Below are positions 1-9,242 of a stretch of DNA of 44,465 nucleotides, piece after piece; within the stretch, counting starts at the first letter, position 1, and every line of letters begins with the position of its first letter. The notes beneath the pieces were generated by a model. That model saw only the letters and a list, made by a program, of their open reading frames with translations. It was not told where the DNA came from and did not search any database. The DNA comes from Thiomicrorhabdus sp. (GTDB lineage Bacteria > Pseudomonadota > Gammaproteobacteria > Thiomicrospirales > Thiomicrospiraceae): assembly GCF_963677875.1 (NCBI RefSeq), contig NZ_OY782568.1:1-44465 (forward strand). The letters run 5' to 3'. The position numbers and the translations under genes were made by a program.

Positions 1-495
1 GCCGCAAGAGTTAACCCAAAGCACAAGAAGCTGCTTGAGTTTTGGCATAACTTAATCGATAAGGCAGCAGGCGGTGAGGAGCTTCCTGACCGAATTATAA
101 AAATACTAGAGAAACTGACACCCCAAGAAGCGATTACGTTAGATGCTCTTATGGCTAGCGGACCACACTTTTGTAATGACGAAGAAGAAAAGTCCCGCCT
201 CAGTGCATTGAAGGAGCAAGGTCTCGTAGAACAGTCCTACACAGCCGTGTTTTTGGGGTATGTAATTCCTCTTGGGGTCACGCTGATTCTGTTTATTGTT
301 TTGTCACAAAGTTTTCCTATGTTTGACATGGTCAAGCCTGGAGGGCTTGCTAACACCATTGGAGCATGTGGCGCAATCTGTGTTTTGTATGCAATTGCAC
401 TTGGCTTCCAGCTCAGTCGTGTGGGATTAGGACGCTGGCGCCTTACCTGGCTAGGTCAAAAGTTAGAATCGATAGTCTCTCGTAATGAAATCTAA
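1..495 (+). CDS. Membrane protein, 5'-truncated by window edge (possible DUF4393/Abi-alpha-like)
   Basis: The reading frame is open from base 1, so the gene enters from the left and only its last 164 codons are visible. The visible N-terminal part is a soluble helical segment (VNPKHKKLLEFWHNLID, then RIIKILEKLTPQEAITLDAL) resembling by eye the 'how many residues away from the pore' helical region of DUF4393/Abi-alpha proteins. Two hydrophobic segments follow (visible residues about 80-106 and 120-142), the last before a short basic tail. The stop codon overlaps that of eda on the other strand by four bases, so the two genes are tightly convergent. The family call is weak; a two-helix membrane protein of unknown function is all that is certain. 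Confidence 0.45.
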   Translation, partial: AARVNPKHKKLLEFWHNLIDKAAGGEELPDRIIKILEKLTPQEAITLDALMASGPHFCNDEEEKSRLSALKEQGLVEQSYTAVFLGYVIPLGVTLILFIVLSQSFPMFDMVKPGGLANTIGACGAICVLYAIALGFQLSRVGLGRWRLTWLGQKLESIVSRNEI

Positions 496-1115
496 CAAAT
501 CGCTTCCAATGCGGTTTTGCAGAGGCTGGTGATATTGGCAAAATCACCTTCTGCAACGCTGGTTTTCGGGACGATCCAACTGCCGCCGACACATAGAACA
601 TTCGGTAGTGCCAGGAAGTCATTCATATTGGATGGGCTGACTCCGCCTGTCGGGCAAAACTTCATTGACCCGAATGGGCCGGCAAAGCCTTTTAGCAGTT
701 CAATACCGCCGACCGCCGTGGCCGGAAAGAGTTTGCAGCCTTCAATACCGTATTCCATTGCCAGCATGACTTCGCTGGCGGTCGCGACACCCGGAATAAA
801 AGGAATACTTTCTTCTTTGGCGCAATCCAGCAGTCCGGTACTGATACCCGGGCTAAAGCTGAAGTTGCCGCCCAGATCCCTGACCTTCAGCATCTGCTCG
901 GCATTCACAACCGTACCGGCTCCGACATTCATTTCCGGCAGTTCTTTGGCGATGGCTTCAATACTGGCAAGCGCCGCGTCACTGCGAAGGGTGATTTCCA
1001 TGACGGCGATCCCCCCTTCCAATAAAGCTTCCGCCAACGGCAGAGCATCTTTGGGGTCTTCCAGCACCACCACGGGAACGATTGGGGAAATGCCTAAAAT
1101 TTCAGTCGCCTTCAT
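492..1115 (-). CDS. eda: 2-keto-3-deoxy-6-phosphogluconate aldolase
   Basis: Class I aldolase that cleaves KDPG to pyruvate and glyceraldehyde 3-phosphate, the last step of the Entner-Doudoroff pathway, in the cytosol. The 207-aa protein has the normal family length. Visible motifs are the catalytic Glu region (AVMEITLRSDAA), FIPGVATASE, the Schiff-base Lys in EGCKLFPATAVGG, and the phosphate-binding KFCPTGGVSPSN near the C-terminus. Its ATG overlaps the edd stop codon (ATGA), so it is translationally coupled as second gene of an edd-eda operon. Confidence 0.96.
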   Translation of the reverse strand: MKATEILGISPIVPVVVLEDPKDALPLAEALLEGGIAVMEITLRSDAALASIEAIAKELPEMNVGAGTVVNAEQMLKVRDLGGNFSFSPGISTGLLDCAKEESIPFIPGVATASEVMLAMEYGIEGCKLFPATAVGGIELLKGFAGPFGSMKFCPTGGVSPSNMNDFLALPNVLCVGGSWIVPKTSVAEGDFANITSLCKTALEAIC

Positions 1116-2941
1116 GCTTGTTCTTCTCCTATAGAATCAAATATCGATGCTCCCATTTCGGCGCTGCCGACGAAGTGGCGCATCATCGCAAACAGTTCTC
1201 GTCCGGTTCCCCATCGATCATGTGACAAATCTGGATGCGCCTCCTCTCGGGCCGCCAGTTCTTCCGCTGACACTTTCAGTTCCAGTGTTTTGGCTTCGAC
1301 ATCCAGCACAACGATATCACCGTTCTGAACCTTGGACAGCATACCGCCATCCAGCGCTTCCGGCGTAACATGAATTGCCGACGGCACCTTACCGGAAGCA
1401 CCGGACATGCGTCCGTCCGTGACAACGGCAACCTTAAAACCTTTATCCTGCAAAGCGCCCAGTGGCGCCATCAGGCCGTGCAGTTCCGGCATACCGTTAG
1501 CTTTTGGCCCCTGATAACGGACAATCGCAATAAAATCTTTATCCAGTTCGTGTGCCTTAAACGCGGCCTGCAACTCTTCTTGTGATTCAAACACCACAGC
1601 CGGCGCTTCAATACATAATTGTGTCGGTTTCAGTGCCGAGGTTTTGATGACCGAACGCCCCAGATTACCGCCCAGCATGGTCAGGCCACCGTGGTGATCG
1701 AACGGTTCTTCGACCGTCGAAACGATCTCCGGGTCACGCGGTTTGTCCGGCGCCGGTGTCCAGGTCAGCCTGCCGTCAACAAGAGAGGCTTCGGTGGCGT
1801 ATGGCGCCAGACCTTTACCGACAATGGTATTCACATCTTCATGCAAAATACCGGCATCCAGTAATTGGCTGATGACATACCCCATGCCGCCGGCATCGTG
1901 GAATTGGTTTACATCGGCACTGCCATTTGGATATAGACGGGTAATCAGCGGAACGATAGAAGAAATATCGTCAAAGTCTTCCCAGTTGATGTGAATACCG
2001 GCCGCCTTGGCCATCGCGATCAGGTGCATGGTATGGTTGGTCGAACCACCGGTAGCCATCAGACCGACCAAGGCATTGACGATACTCTTTTCATCAATCA
2101 TACGGCCAACCGGCATGAAATTCTCACCGAGTTGCGTCAGTTTGACGATTTGCTGTGCGGAGCTGACGGTAATCGCTTCACGCAACGGAGTATCAGGATT
2201 CACAAAAGTCCCGCCCGGCAGATGCAGCCCCATCACATCCATCATCATCTGGTTTGAGTTGGCCGTGCCATAGAAGGTACAGGTTCCGCTACTGTGATAA
2301 CATGCCGATTCACTTTGCAATAGAACGTCTACCCCGACATTACCGAGTGCAAACTCTTGACGCACCTTACCTTTCTGCGCGTTACTGATGCCGGAACGCA
2401 TCGGCCCGGCAGGGATAAAGACAGCAGGAAGATGACCGAAAGTCAAAGCGCCAATCACCAATCCGGGAACGATCTTGTCGCAAACCCCTAAATAGATCGC
2501 GCCTTCGTATACGTTATGCGATAAGCCGACAGCCGTCGACATCGCAATCGTGTCGCGACTGAACAGGCTGAGTTCCATCCCCGGCTGCGATTGAGTGACC
2601 CCGTCGCACATCGCCGGTACGCCACTGGCAACCTGACAGGTCGCGCCGACTTCGCGCAGCGCCTCTTTAATTTTAAGCGGAAAATCCGCAAAGGGTTGAT
2701 GCGCGGAAAGCATATCGTTATAAGCGGTAATAATGCCGATGTTCGGTGCCTTCATGCCCGACATAATCGCTTTGTCTTCAGCGGATTCGGCCGCCATGAC
2801 ATGAGCGAGGTTACTGCACCCCAGTGCCGCACGATGCACTTTCTTTTTTTCCGCTTCGGCGATCCGTCGCAAATAAATTTCCCGCGTCTTGTGCGAACGT
2901 TCGATAATACGCTCGGTAACTTCTAAGATCCCTTTATTCAT
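1112..2941 (-). CDS. edd: 6-phosphogluconate dehydratase
   Basis: Dehydrates 6-phosphogluconate to KDPG, the first committed step of the Entner-Doudoroff pathway. It belongs to the IlvD/Edd family of iron-sulfur dehydratases. The start is placed at 2941 because a GTGGAG ribosome-binding site lies just upstream and the product then begins [13 protein letters not shown], as in the family; a longer frame to 2986 has no such support. The 609-aa product has the usual length. Fe-S ligand regions are visible as [24 protein letters not shown] and [14 protein letters not shown]. The C-terminal domain carries [17 protein letters not shown]. With eda it forms a two-gene operon; no regulator or transporter of sugar metabolism is adjacent. 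Confidence 0.96.
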   Translation of the reverse strand: MNKGILEVTERIIERSHKTREIYLRRIAEAEKKKVHRAALGCSNLAHVMAAESAEDKAIMSGMKAPNIGIITAYNDMLSAHQPFADFPLKIKEALREVGATCQVASGVPAMCDGVTQSQPGMELSLFSRDTIAMSTAVGLSHNVYEGAIYLGVCDKIVPGLVIGALTFGHLPAVFIPAGPMRSGISNAQKGKVRQEFALGNVGVDVLLQSESACYHSSGTCTFYGTANSNQMMMDVMGLHLPGGTFVNPDTPLREAITVSSAQQIVKLTQLGENFMPVGRMIDEKSIVNALVGLMATGGSTNHTMHLIAMAKAAGIHINWEDFDDISSIVPLITRLYPNGSADVNQFHDAGGMGYVISQLLDAGILHEDVNTIVGKGLAPYATEASLVDGRLTWTPAPDKPRDPEIVSTVEEPFDHHGGLTMLGGNLGRSVIKTSALKPTQLCIEAPAVVFESQEELQAAFKAHELDKDFIAIVRYQGPKANGMPELHGLMAPLGALQDKGFKVAVVTDGRMSGASGKVPSAIHVTPEALDGGMLSKVQNGDIVVLDVEAKTLELKVSAEELAAREEAHPDLSHDRWGTGRELFAMMRHFVGSAEMGASIFDSIGEEQA

Positions 2942-3371
2942 CGCGACTCCACTTCTAATTCCGTATTGATTTTTCAAGACCGACAAGCACTCAAATCAGT
3001 TTAAAGCATGATGCAGACCAATGTCCAAGTCAAATACCGATGTACAAAACTACCTTTTTTCAAATCAAAATCGGCAGTATTGGCGGCTTTCATCCATTCA
3101 ATCACAGCAGATTCCGTTGCCTGGCACAGCAAGCCATTCCTCTATCTAGTGCAGATGCACCATAAAAATCGCATCAACTGTGCTTTTTGATCCTCTGGAG
3201 CCGTAGCAAACGATCCGCTTTTCGGCACAATTCAGCCACCGACCTTTCTCTTTCCGTTATGATTTTGCATGGTTTGTCGCAAATCTTTCCGAACGCCCCA
3301 ATTTGGTTCCCGAAAGCGACAGCCAAAACAAAATTTCCCCGCTAACCCAACAATAAACCGACTGACCAAAC
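2942..3371. other. Intergenic region with no supported gene
   Basis: About 430 bases between the divergent edd and lipoprotein genes. It must contain both promoters, but I could not pick out a convincing -35/-10 pair. A 60-codon open frame at 3008-3190 has no ribosome-binding site and no recognisable protein character, so I do not call it. Confidence 0.5.
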
Positions 3372-4325
3372 ATGAACGCTCTGCCCATAAAAACGCTTTT
3401 TTCCTCCACGCTGGCAACACTGGCTTTAAGCCTGTCCGCCTGCTCGTACGCAACCAATCCGACAGCCGCTCAAAACGTAACCCCGTCAGGTTTCATCACC
3501 GATGCGAATATTTCCGAAGCAAGTGGTCTGGCGATGTCTCAACGAGAGAAAAACGTTCTGTGGGCACTAAATGACAGTGGTAATAAACCGCAGCTATTTG
3601 CGCTCAACGAGCAAGGCGAACACTTAGGTACACTAAACGTTAAGGGCGTTCCAAATCAGGATTGGGAAGATCTGGCTTCTTTCATTTATCAGGGGCAACC
3701 TTACCTTTTAATCGCTGATGTTGGCGACAATTCAGCCAAAAGGCAAAAAAATGCCCTGCATTTCATAGCGGAACCCAAACTGAAGAAGCTCTCGGCAAAA
3801 AAGCCAATTTCCGTAAAACCCGACTGGACAATCGAGTTTACCTATCAGGACGGGCCGCGTGATTGCGAATCGGTGGCGCTTGACCTGCCAAACCAGAAGA
3901 TTCTGTTATTAAGCAAAAGAGACAAGCCGCCCGCGCTTTACGAGCTTCCTCTTCAAAAAAACCAGTCGAAAAAGGTTTTGATTGCCAGGAAACTCGGCGA
4001 AATCACCCCGCTTCCTGAACCGGAAATTCAGGATATCCGGTCTGTGACCAATCTGCTTTATGCACGACAGCCGACAGCAATGGACATTTCGCCCGACGGT
4101 TCGTCACTGATTGTTCTGACCTATATAAACGCCTATTTGTACCAAAAATCGCTCAACGCAAGCTGGTCGTCGGTACTGAAGAAAACGCCAAGGGAAATTG
4201 CACTTCCTTATTTAAGACAGGCAGAATCGGTGTGTTTCGACGCATCCGGAAAAACAATTCATGTCACGTCGGAAGGCTCTCCGGCACCTTTATTCAAAAT
4301 CGACCTCAAAGAGGCACATCCCTGA
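3372..4325 (+). CDS. Conserved lipoprotein, SdiA-regulated/esterase-like beta-propeller type
   Basis: A 317-aa exported lipoprotein. The N-terminus is a signal peptide ending in a lipobox (SLSAC, Cys at residue 24), so it should be lipid-anchored. The mature part has EASGLAMSQREKNVLWALND, then repeated beta-rich stretches (QLFALNEQGEHLGTLNVKG, DWEDLASF, DCESVALDLPNQKILLLSKR, AMDISPDGSSLIVLTY, ESVCFDASGKTIHVTSEG). These look like blades of a beta-propeller. The pattern 'EASGL...LWALNDSG...G...V.G..N.DWEDLA' is a widespread bacterial family of unknown activity. It stands alone, followed by a terminator-like hairpin. Function unknown. Confidence 0.7.
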   Translation: MNALPIKTLFSSTLATLALSLSACSYATNPTAAQNVTPSGFITDANISEASGLAMSQREKNVLWALNDSGNKPQLFALNEQGEHLGTLNVKGVPNQDWEDLASFIYQGQPYLLIADVGDNSAKRQKNALHFIAEPKLKKLSAKKPISVKPDWTIEFTYQDGPRDCESVALDLPNQKILLLSKRDKPPALYELPLQKNQSKKVLIARKLGEITPLPEPEIQDIRSVTNLLYARQPTAMDISPDGSSLIVLTYINAYLYQKSLNASWSSVLKKTPREIALPYLRQAESVCFDASGKTIHVTSEGSPAPLFKIDLKEAHP

Positions 4326-4395
4326 ATCGATTTCGCCGGCATTCTTCGTCTTCAAGGTGAGCATTCAAATAGCGGAAAACCGTGAATTCCAAAAC

Positions 4396-4426
4396 AAAAC
4401 GCCCGCGGGAAATCCAACGGGCGTTT
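4396..4426 (-). terminator. Intrinsic terminator, probably bidirectional
   Basis: The arms AAACGCCCG and CGGGCGTTT flank a 12-base loop. On the minus strand the stem is followed by a T-rich stretch (TTTTGTTTTGG), suiting the small gene at 4502-4828. On the plus strand it lies about 70 bases after the lipoprotein stop and could serve that gene too. Confidence 0.75.
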
Positions 4427-4501
4427 CACATGCTTAAAGATGCGCCTTTCAATTCGGCTGCATCGTTCAAGCGCACTCAGTCACTGCGACTTGAAACGGT
4501 T

Positions 4502-4828
4502 TTAATCTTTGATATCCGCAAAACCGGCAGTCAGTTGTGGCGAACTGGTAAAAAGCCCCCAACCAACGCCCAGCACAATATTGCTGTCAAAGTTATAACC
4601 TGCGCCAACATCCACGTCTATTTTCTGGCGGGCATTTGGGTAGTAAGTGGCTCCGGCCGTGGCGACAAGAGAGTCTTTTTGATCATCTGACAGCACCTTG
4701 GCCGTCAGTCCGAATTTACCGTCAAAGGTGAAAACTCCACCGATCATCGCCGTGGCATCCGCCTGCACCGTCGATGCCAATAGCGTCATACCGGAAAAAA
4801 CCGTTGCGGCTAACAATTTATTCTTCAT
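4502..4828 (-). CDS. Small exported protein, beta-strand-rich, unknown function
   Basis: A 108-aa product with a clear cleavable signal peptide (MKNKLLAATVFSGMTLLAST, cleavage after VQA). The start at 4828 was chosen because GAGAGG sits just upstream; the longer frame to 4963 adds residues without leader character. The mature ~85 residues alternate hydrophobic and polar positions (MIGGVFTFDGKFGLTAKVL, TAGATYYPNARQKIDVDVGA, NIVLGVGWGLF), as in short outer-membrane beta strands. It could be a very small barrel or periplasmic protein. A terminator follows, so it is monocistronic. No family recognised. Confidence 0.7.
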   Translation of the reverse strand: MKNKLLAATVFSGMTLLASTVQADATAMIGGVFTFDGKFGLTAKVLSDDQKDSLVATAGATYYPNARQKIDVDVGAGYNFDSNIVLGVGWGLFTSSPQLTAGFADIKD

Positions 4829-4996
4829 TTTGATCCTCTCGCTATATTTGATTAACAGAAAACAACCAACCTTGCTCTTAAAATATACGCCTGCAGATTT
4901 AAAAATCAAATCGGGTACACTCTGTTCTTCCCCGATGCTAAGATGAAAACACAACCAATACACGATCTGTTTTTACGATCTTAATTATTTTATGGC

Positions 4997-5332
4997 TTGG
5001 CAATCCCTATGGAAGAGTTTATAGAACACCTGCACGAAGTCTTCTCGGAGTTTGGGGCAATCACCGCCAAACGAATGTTCGGCGGCTATGGTATTTATCA
5101 CGATGTCGTCATGTTTGCACTGGTGGTAAACAACACACTCTATCTCAAGGCGGACAAGTTCTCGGTCGAAAAATTCATCGAGATGGAACTGCCTCCCTTC
5201 GAATATGAAAAAAGCGGCAAAACAATGAAAATGTCGTATTACCGTGCCCCGGAAGAAATTTTCGATGACCCGCAACTGGCAGAGGAATGGGCTACCTTGG
5301 CTTTCGAAGCGGCTCTGCGCGCCAGAAAATAA
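4997..5332 (+). CDS. TfoX N-terminal domain protein
   Basis: A 111-aa protein matching the TfoX/Sxy N-terminal domain: helical start (MEEFIEHLHEVFSEFG), the signature AKRMFGGYGIYHDVVMFALV, then NTLYLKAD and a C-terminal YYRAPEEIFDDPQLAEEW. Full-length TfoX (about 200 aa) has an additional C-terminal domain that is absent here. Single-domain versions are common and are not proven competence regulators. The start may be TTG at 4997 or ATG at 5009; neither has a strong ribosome-binding site. It ends 3 bases before the aldehyde dehydrogenase gene and may be cotranscribed with it. Confidence 0.85.
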   Translation: MAIPMEEFIEHLHEVFSEFGAITAKRMFGGYGIYHDVVMFALVVNNTLYLKADKFSVEKFIEMELPPFEYEKSGKTMKMSYYRAPEEIFDDPQLAEEWATLAFEAALRARK

Positions 5333-5335
5333 CGT

Positions 5336-6730
5336 ATGTCGTTTACTGCTACCATTCATGCCCAGCGCGAATGCTTTCAAAGCAACCAGACAAAACCGCT
5401 CGATTTTCGCATCCGGCAACTTAAAAAACTCCGGCGATTGCTTCAGCAACAAGAGCCTTCACTCTATCAGGCGATTTTTAACGATTTCGGCAAATCGGAA
5501 TTTGAAACTTTTCTCACCGAACTTTCCCCCCTTTATCAGGAAATTGACCTGTATCTTAAAAAGCTGAAAAAGTGGAGCAAACGGCAGTTTGTTCGCACCG
5601 GCGTAGCCAATTTTCCGGCCAAAAGCTATCTTGTTCCCGAGCCCCTGGGAACGGTTTTAATTATCGGCGCCTGGAATTACCCCTATCACCTGTCGCTGCT
5701 ACCGGTGATCAGCGCGCTGGCAGCAGGAAATACGGTGATCATTAAACCCAGTGAACTGCCGTCGCAGACTTCCGCAGCGATGGCCAAACTGATTAACGAG
5801 AACTTTTCCGCCGATTATCTGCACCTTATTGAAGGCGGAGCCGAAGAAACAGGCGAACTCTTGAAGCACCGTTTCGACAAAATCTTTTTTACCGGCAGCC
5901 TTTCGGTCGGAAAAACCATCTATCGGGCCGCGGCCGAACATTTAACTCCGGTGACCCTTGAACTGGGCGGAAAAAGCCCGACTTTTGTCTGCGCGGACTG
6001 CGATATCGAAACAACGGCAAGACGAATTGTGTGGGGCAAGTTTTTAAACGCCGGGCAAACCTGCGTGGCACCGGATTACATTCTGGTTGAAAGATCCATT
6101 AAGGAAACGTTTCTTGACGCTTTGAAGCAGGAAGCAAGAGTTTACCCTCAGAACATGACTGCACAGCGTGATTCGCGTACCGGAAACTATGTACAAATCA
6201 TCAATCAGCGCAATTTCAAACGATTGGAAAATTTGCTGGATCAGGAAAAAGCACATATCTGTTTTGGCGGCCATACCAACCCGGAACAACGCTTTATCAG
6301 CCCGACCATTCTGGATGGCATCTCCTTTGCAAGCCCCATAATGCAGGAAGAAATTTTCGGTCCCATCCTGCCGGTAATCGCGTTTGACAAACTGGACGAA
6401 GCCATCTGCAAAGTGAAGCTGAAACCCAAACCGCTTTCCTGTTATGTCTATTCAAGCAATCAAGACACGATCGATAGAATCCTCAACGAAGTCTCTTTCG
6501 GGGGCGGTTGTGTCAATGACAGCGTTATGCAGCTTTCCAACTCAAATCTACCATTCGGCGGTGTTGGGATGAGTGGTTTCGGCCACTATCATGGAAAAGC
6601 CGGATTCGACACTTTCACTCACTATAAGAGTATTCTTCACAAGCCCTTCCATTTTGAGTTACGCCTTAAATACCCTCCGTATTCAATCCGGAAACTGAAA
6701 TGGCTCAAATGGCTGCTGCAACAGCTATAA
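5336..6730 (+). CDS. Aldehyde dehydrogenase family protein (class 3-like)
   Basis: NAD(P)-dependent oxidation of an aldehyde to the acid. The 464-aa length and the sequence GAWNYPYHLSLLPVISALAAG suggest the class 3/fatty or coniferyl aldehyde dehydrogenase branch. Catalytic residues are present: Glu209 in VTLELGGKSP and the nucleophile Cys243 in NAGQTCVAPDY. The cofactor motif FFTGSLSVGKTIY is at about 184-196, and the C-terminus has the membrane-proximal basic/hydrophobic tail typical of this branch. The TfoX-N gene lies directly upstream and a MarR regulator directly downstream on the same strand. The physiological substrate cannot be read from sequence. Confidence 0.9.
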   Translation: MSFTATIHAQRECFQSNQTKPLDFRIRQLKKLRRLLQQQEPSLYQAIFNDFGKSEFETFLTELSPLYQEIDLYLKKLKKWSKRQFVRTGVANFPAKSYLVPEPLGTVLIIGAWNYPYHLSLLPVISALAAGNTVIIKPSELPSQTSAAMAKLINENFSADYLHLIEGGAEETGELLKHRFDKIFFTGSLSVGKTIYRAAAEHLTPVTLELGGKSPTFVCADCDIETTARRIVWGKFLNAGQTCVAPDYILVERSIKETFLDALKQEARVYPQNMTAQRDSRTGNYVQIINQRNFKRLENLLDQEKAHICFGGHTNPEQRFISPTILDGISFASPIMQEEIFGPILPVIAFDKLDEAICKVKLKPKPLSCYVYSSNQDTIDRILNEVSFGGGCVNDSVMQLSNSNLPFGGVGMSGFGHYHGKAGFDTFTHYKSILHKPFHFELRLKYPPYSIRKLKWLKWLLQQL

Positions 6731-6853
6731 ATTCGCTGTTCCTCTGTTTCATTCTTCACATAAACCGCATCCTCGGGGATTGAAAGCAAGCATTTGCCGA
6801 CTTTCTGGTATATTCTTATTCAAATACCGGCGAACACGCGAAGAGAGGTTATC

Positions 6854-7297
6854 TTGACACCAGAAAAATACTTATCGGCCGAACAGTTGGAAAAAGAATT
6901 GACGCTACTGATGAGGCTTCTGGAAGCACTGAATCGAAAACGAAATTATCCATTGGAGCGTTCTCATTATCTGCTTCTGCTACAAATTCAGGATGAAGAC
7001 AAAAATATTAACGATCTGGCGAATATACTCGCACTGGATGCCACAACCGTCACCCGACAGGTGATCTCCATGCAGAAGAACGGTCTGATCGTAAAAAAAC
7101 AAGACCCCGCCGACCGGCGCGTAGCCTGGATATCCGCAAGTGAAAAAGGCAAACAACTTGCAATGGAAATGCGCGAAATCCGTATTCAACGGCTTGATGA
7201 AATGTTTCGCGAATGGGCTCCCGAAGAGAAACACCATTTTTCCGATCTGCTGAACCGTTGTAATCAGACGCTGTATCACCGGCTCGCCGAGATTTAA
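6854..7297 (+). CDS. MarR-family transcriptional regulator
   Basis: A 147-aa winged-helix repressor-type protein. Helices for dimerisation (LSAEQLEKELTLLMRLLEAL) precede the DNA-binding part INDLANILALDATTVTRQ, followed by the wing MQKNGLIVKKQDPADRRVAW and a C-terminal dimerisation helix. A TTG start at 6854 is preferred because AGAGAGG lies five bases upstream; a TTG at 6794 would add 20 residues with no leader logic. It lies 120 bases after the aldehyde dehydrogenase gene and converges on the esterase gene, so either could be a target. Confidence 0.87.
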   Translation: MTPEKYLSAEQLEKELTLLMRLLEALNRKRNYPLERSHYLLLLQIQDEDKNINDLANILALDATTVTRQVISMQKNGLIVKKQDPADRRVAWISASEKGKQLAMEMREIRIQRLDEMFREWAPEEKHHFSDLLNRCNQTLYHRLAEI

Positions 7298-7359
7298 AAC
7301 CGAACGGGATTGCCGGGATTGCCTAAGCCACCAGCATCACGCCGAATTACCGAACCGCT

Positions 7360-8253
7360 TCATGGCTTCCCGGCCGATAAGCCGTCGATAAAATGAATCA
7401 TTAACGGGAAGACTTGATCCCCTTTTCGGCCAACCTGATAATTGATCATCAAGTGATTACGTTTCACATTGTCCGGATTCGAGTATTCAATCATTTCATT
7501 TCGATAATCGACGCCCAGCTGGCGCAATCTTTCAAGCATTCCATTCGCAAGCAACTCCTTTTGTCTTGGGCGGGAGGCAGTCAAAAACAACATAGGCGGA
7601 ATAGCACGCCCCTGAAGCGCCTGATGCACAGGAGAAAGCGCTTTCCACCGCTCCGGATCACTGCCAAATGCTTCCTGGTAAGCTTTTGCTCCAATTGCGC
7701 CTTCCAGATTTTCCATTCGCGCACTGACATTGAAGGCCGCGCTATCCAGAAAGACAACGCCTTTCAAAACATCTTTCCCGGCACCGGCCACACGCAGATA
7801 GGCAGGGTCTGTCGCAATCAATGCCGCTAAATGACCTCCTGCAGAATGCCCCATCAGATAAATTTGCTGCGGATTCCCACCATAACGCTTGATATTCTTT
7901 TCAACCCAGACAACCGAGTTGGCTACGGACTGGGCTTGCACTTCTACCGGATTACGGGGCAGAAGCGGATAATTGATGCTGATAAAAATATAATTTTCTG
8001 CATTGAAGGCTGCGGGTTTGAATTTCACTCTCCATTTATCGCCACTCTTCCAACCTCCGCCATGCACAAAAATCATTACCGAACTCGGTTTGCCGCCATG
8101 CTGTTTTGCGTCGGGAACATACATATCCAATATTTCATCCGGCAGCGCACCGTAGGCAATATTCTTCTTAACCGCAGCATCAGCCGGCACAAAGCTCTGC
8201 ATCAGAAAAAGCGCCAACAGAGCGATCAGCCGACGAAAATTGACCCGTTTCAT
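7360..8253 (-). CDS. Exported alpha/beta-hydrolase (esterase/lipase, BD-FAE-like)
   Basis: A 297-aa secreted serine hydrolase. The start at 8253 has a GGAGGGA ribosome-binding site and opens an N-terminal signal peptide (MKRVNFRRLIALLALFLMQS, cleavage near ADA). The oxyanion-hole motif is VHGGGW and the nucleophile elbow GHSAGGH; a His in RNHLMINYQVG near the C-terminus is the probable catalytic His. This is the hormone-sensitive-lipase/carboxylesterase layout. Substrate unknown. The gene is monocistronic, convergent with the MarR gene and divergent from the MOSC gene. Confidence 0.87.
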   Translation of the reverse strand: MKRVNFRRLIALLALFLMQSFVPADAAVKKNIAYGALPDEILDMYVPDAKQHGGKPSSVMIFVHGGGWKSGDKWRVKFKPAAFNAENYIFISINYPLLPRNPVEVQAQSVANSVVWVEKNIKRYGGNPQQIYLMGHSAGGHLAALIATDPAYLRVAGAGKDVLKGVVFLDSAAFNVSARMENLEGAIGAKAYQEAFGSDPERWKALSPVHQALQGRAIPPMLFLTASRPRQKELLANGMLERLRQLGVDYRNEMIEYSNPDNVKRNHLMINYQVGRKGDQVFPLMIHFIDGLSAGKP

Positions 8254-8455
8254 TATTCCCTCCGCAAAAAACACTTTCAATGAAAAATAATAAATGAAAT
8301 CAATCGGATAAAACAGAATGCTTTACAACTAATCTGCCAACACTTTACGCTTGAGCGGCATTCTTTTATGCAAATAGAGCATTCCGACTTCAAATCCGCT
8401 ACACTTTTCGCATACCTTGCAACAAGCAACCCTCCCAGAAGAACAAGGAAAACCG

Positions 8456-9142
8456 GTGCAGATAATTGGTCACATTGAAGCCGTCCTGACAGGCACAGTA
8501 AAACCGTTGGGCAAAAAACACGTTTTAAGCGGCATGGATAAACATCCGGTTTCCGGGAAGGTTTCCGTGGAAGAATTGGGGTTGTCCGGCGACGAACAGG
8601 CAGACTTGCGAGTCCACGGCGGCCCGGATAAGGCCGTACATTTTTATCCGCGCTCGCATTACGCTTTCTGGCAGAGCCGGATCACGTCACCTTTATTGAA
8701 TCAGGTCGGCGCCTTTGGTGAGAACCTTTCTCTGATCGGCCTTGATGAAAGCGATATTTGCCTGGCAGATATCTGGCAAATCGGCTCGGCGACCTTTCAG
8801 GTTTCTCAGGGGCGTCAACCCTGCTGGAAACTCGCACAACGTTTTGAGGTTCCCGATATGGCCGCTCAAGTTCAGAAGCAGATGAAAACCGGTGGCTATC
8901 TACGTGTGCTGCGCAATGGAGAAATCGAAGCCGGAGACAAAATCCAATTACTGGATCGCCCTTATCCTGACTGGCCGTTGACACGACTCATGCAGCTGTT
9001 TTACCAAGACACGCTCAACGAAAACGAGCTACGCCTGGCCGACGAATTACCGCTCCCGGCTTCCTGGAAGAAAATCATTGCCAAACGTCTGGCAACGCAA
9101 GAGGTAGAAGACTGGACATCTCGCCTTTTCGGGCGCGATTAA
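8456..9142 (+). CDS. MOSC domain protein, YiiM-like
   Basis: A 228-aa MOSC-domain protein of the YiiM type. YiiM reduces N-hydroxylated compounds using a molybdenum cofactor. The MOSC core shows GDEQADLRVHGGPDKAVH, GAFGENLSLIGLDE and the Moco-ligand Cys region VSQGRQPCWKLAQRF. The C-terminal tail (RLMQLFYQDTLN...ADELPLPASWKKIIAKR) is the YiiM-specific extension. A GTG start at 8456 is chosen because AAGGA precedes it at good spacing; the TTG at 8417 adds an untidy 13 residues. Single-gene unit. Confidence 0.88.
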   Translation: MQIIGHIEAVLTGTVKPLGKKHVLSGMDKHPVSGKVSVEELGLSGDEQADLRVHGGPDKAVHFYPRSHYAFWQSRITSPLLNQVGAFGENLSLIGLDESDICLADIWQIGSATFQVSQGRQPCWKLAQRFEVPDMAAQVQKQMKTGGYLRVLRNGEIEAGDKIQLLDRPYPDWPLTRLMQLFYQDTLNENELRLADELPLPASWKKIIAKRLATQEVEDWTSRLFGRD

Positions 9143-9242
9143 ACACCGCTTCCAAAACGGGAAAAGACAGCTTCCATTGGCAAAATCCGCTAAACTCATT
9201 CCCGTCCGATTTAACAATATGAAACCTAGAAGGTAATTTGCG

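Noticed and set aside
517-1134. A 205-codon open frame on the plus strand across eda
   Set aside because: It is a shadow of the eda coding sequence; it has no ribosome-binding site and no protein-like motifs, while eda on the minus strand has all catalytic residues.
3008-3190. A 60-codon open frame upstream of the lipoprotein gene
   Set aside because: No ribosome-binding site and no recognisable character; it lies in a divergent promoter zone.
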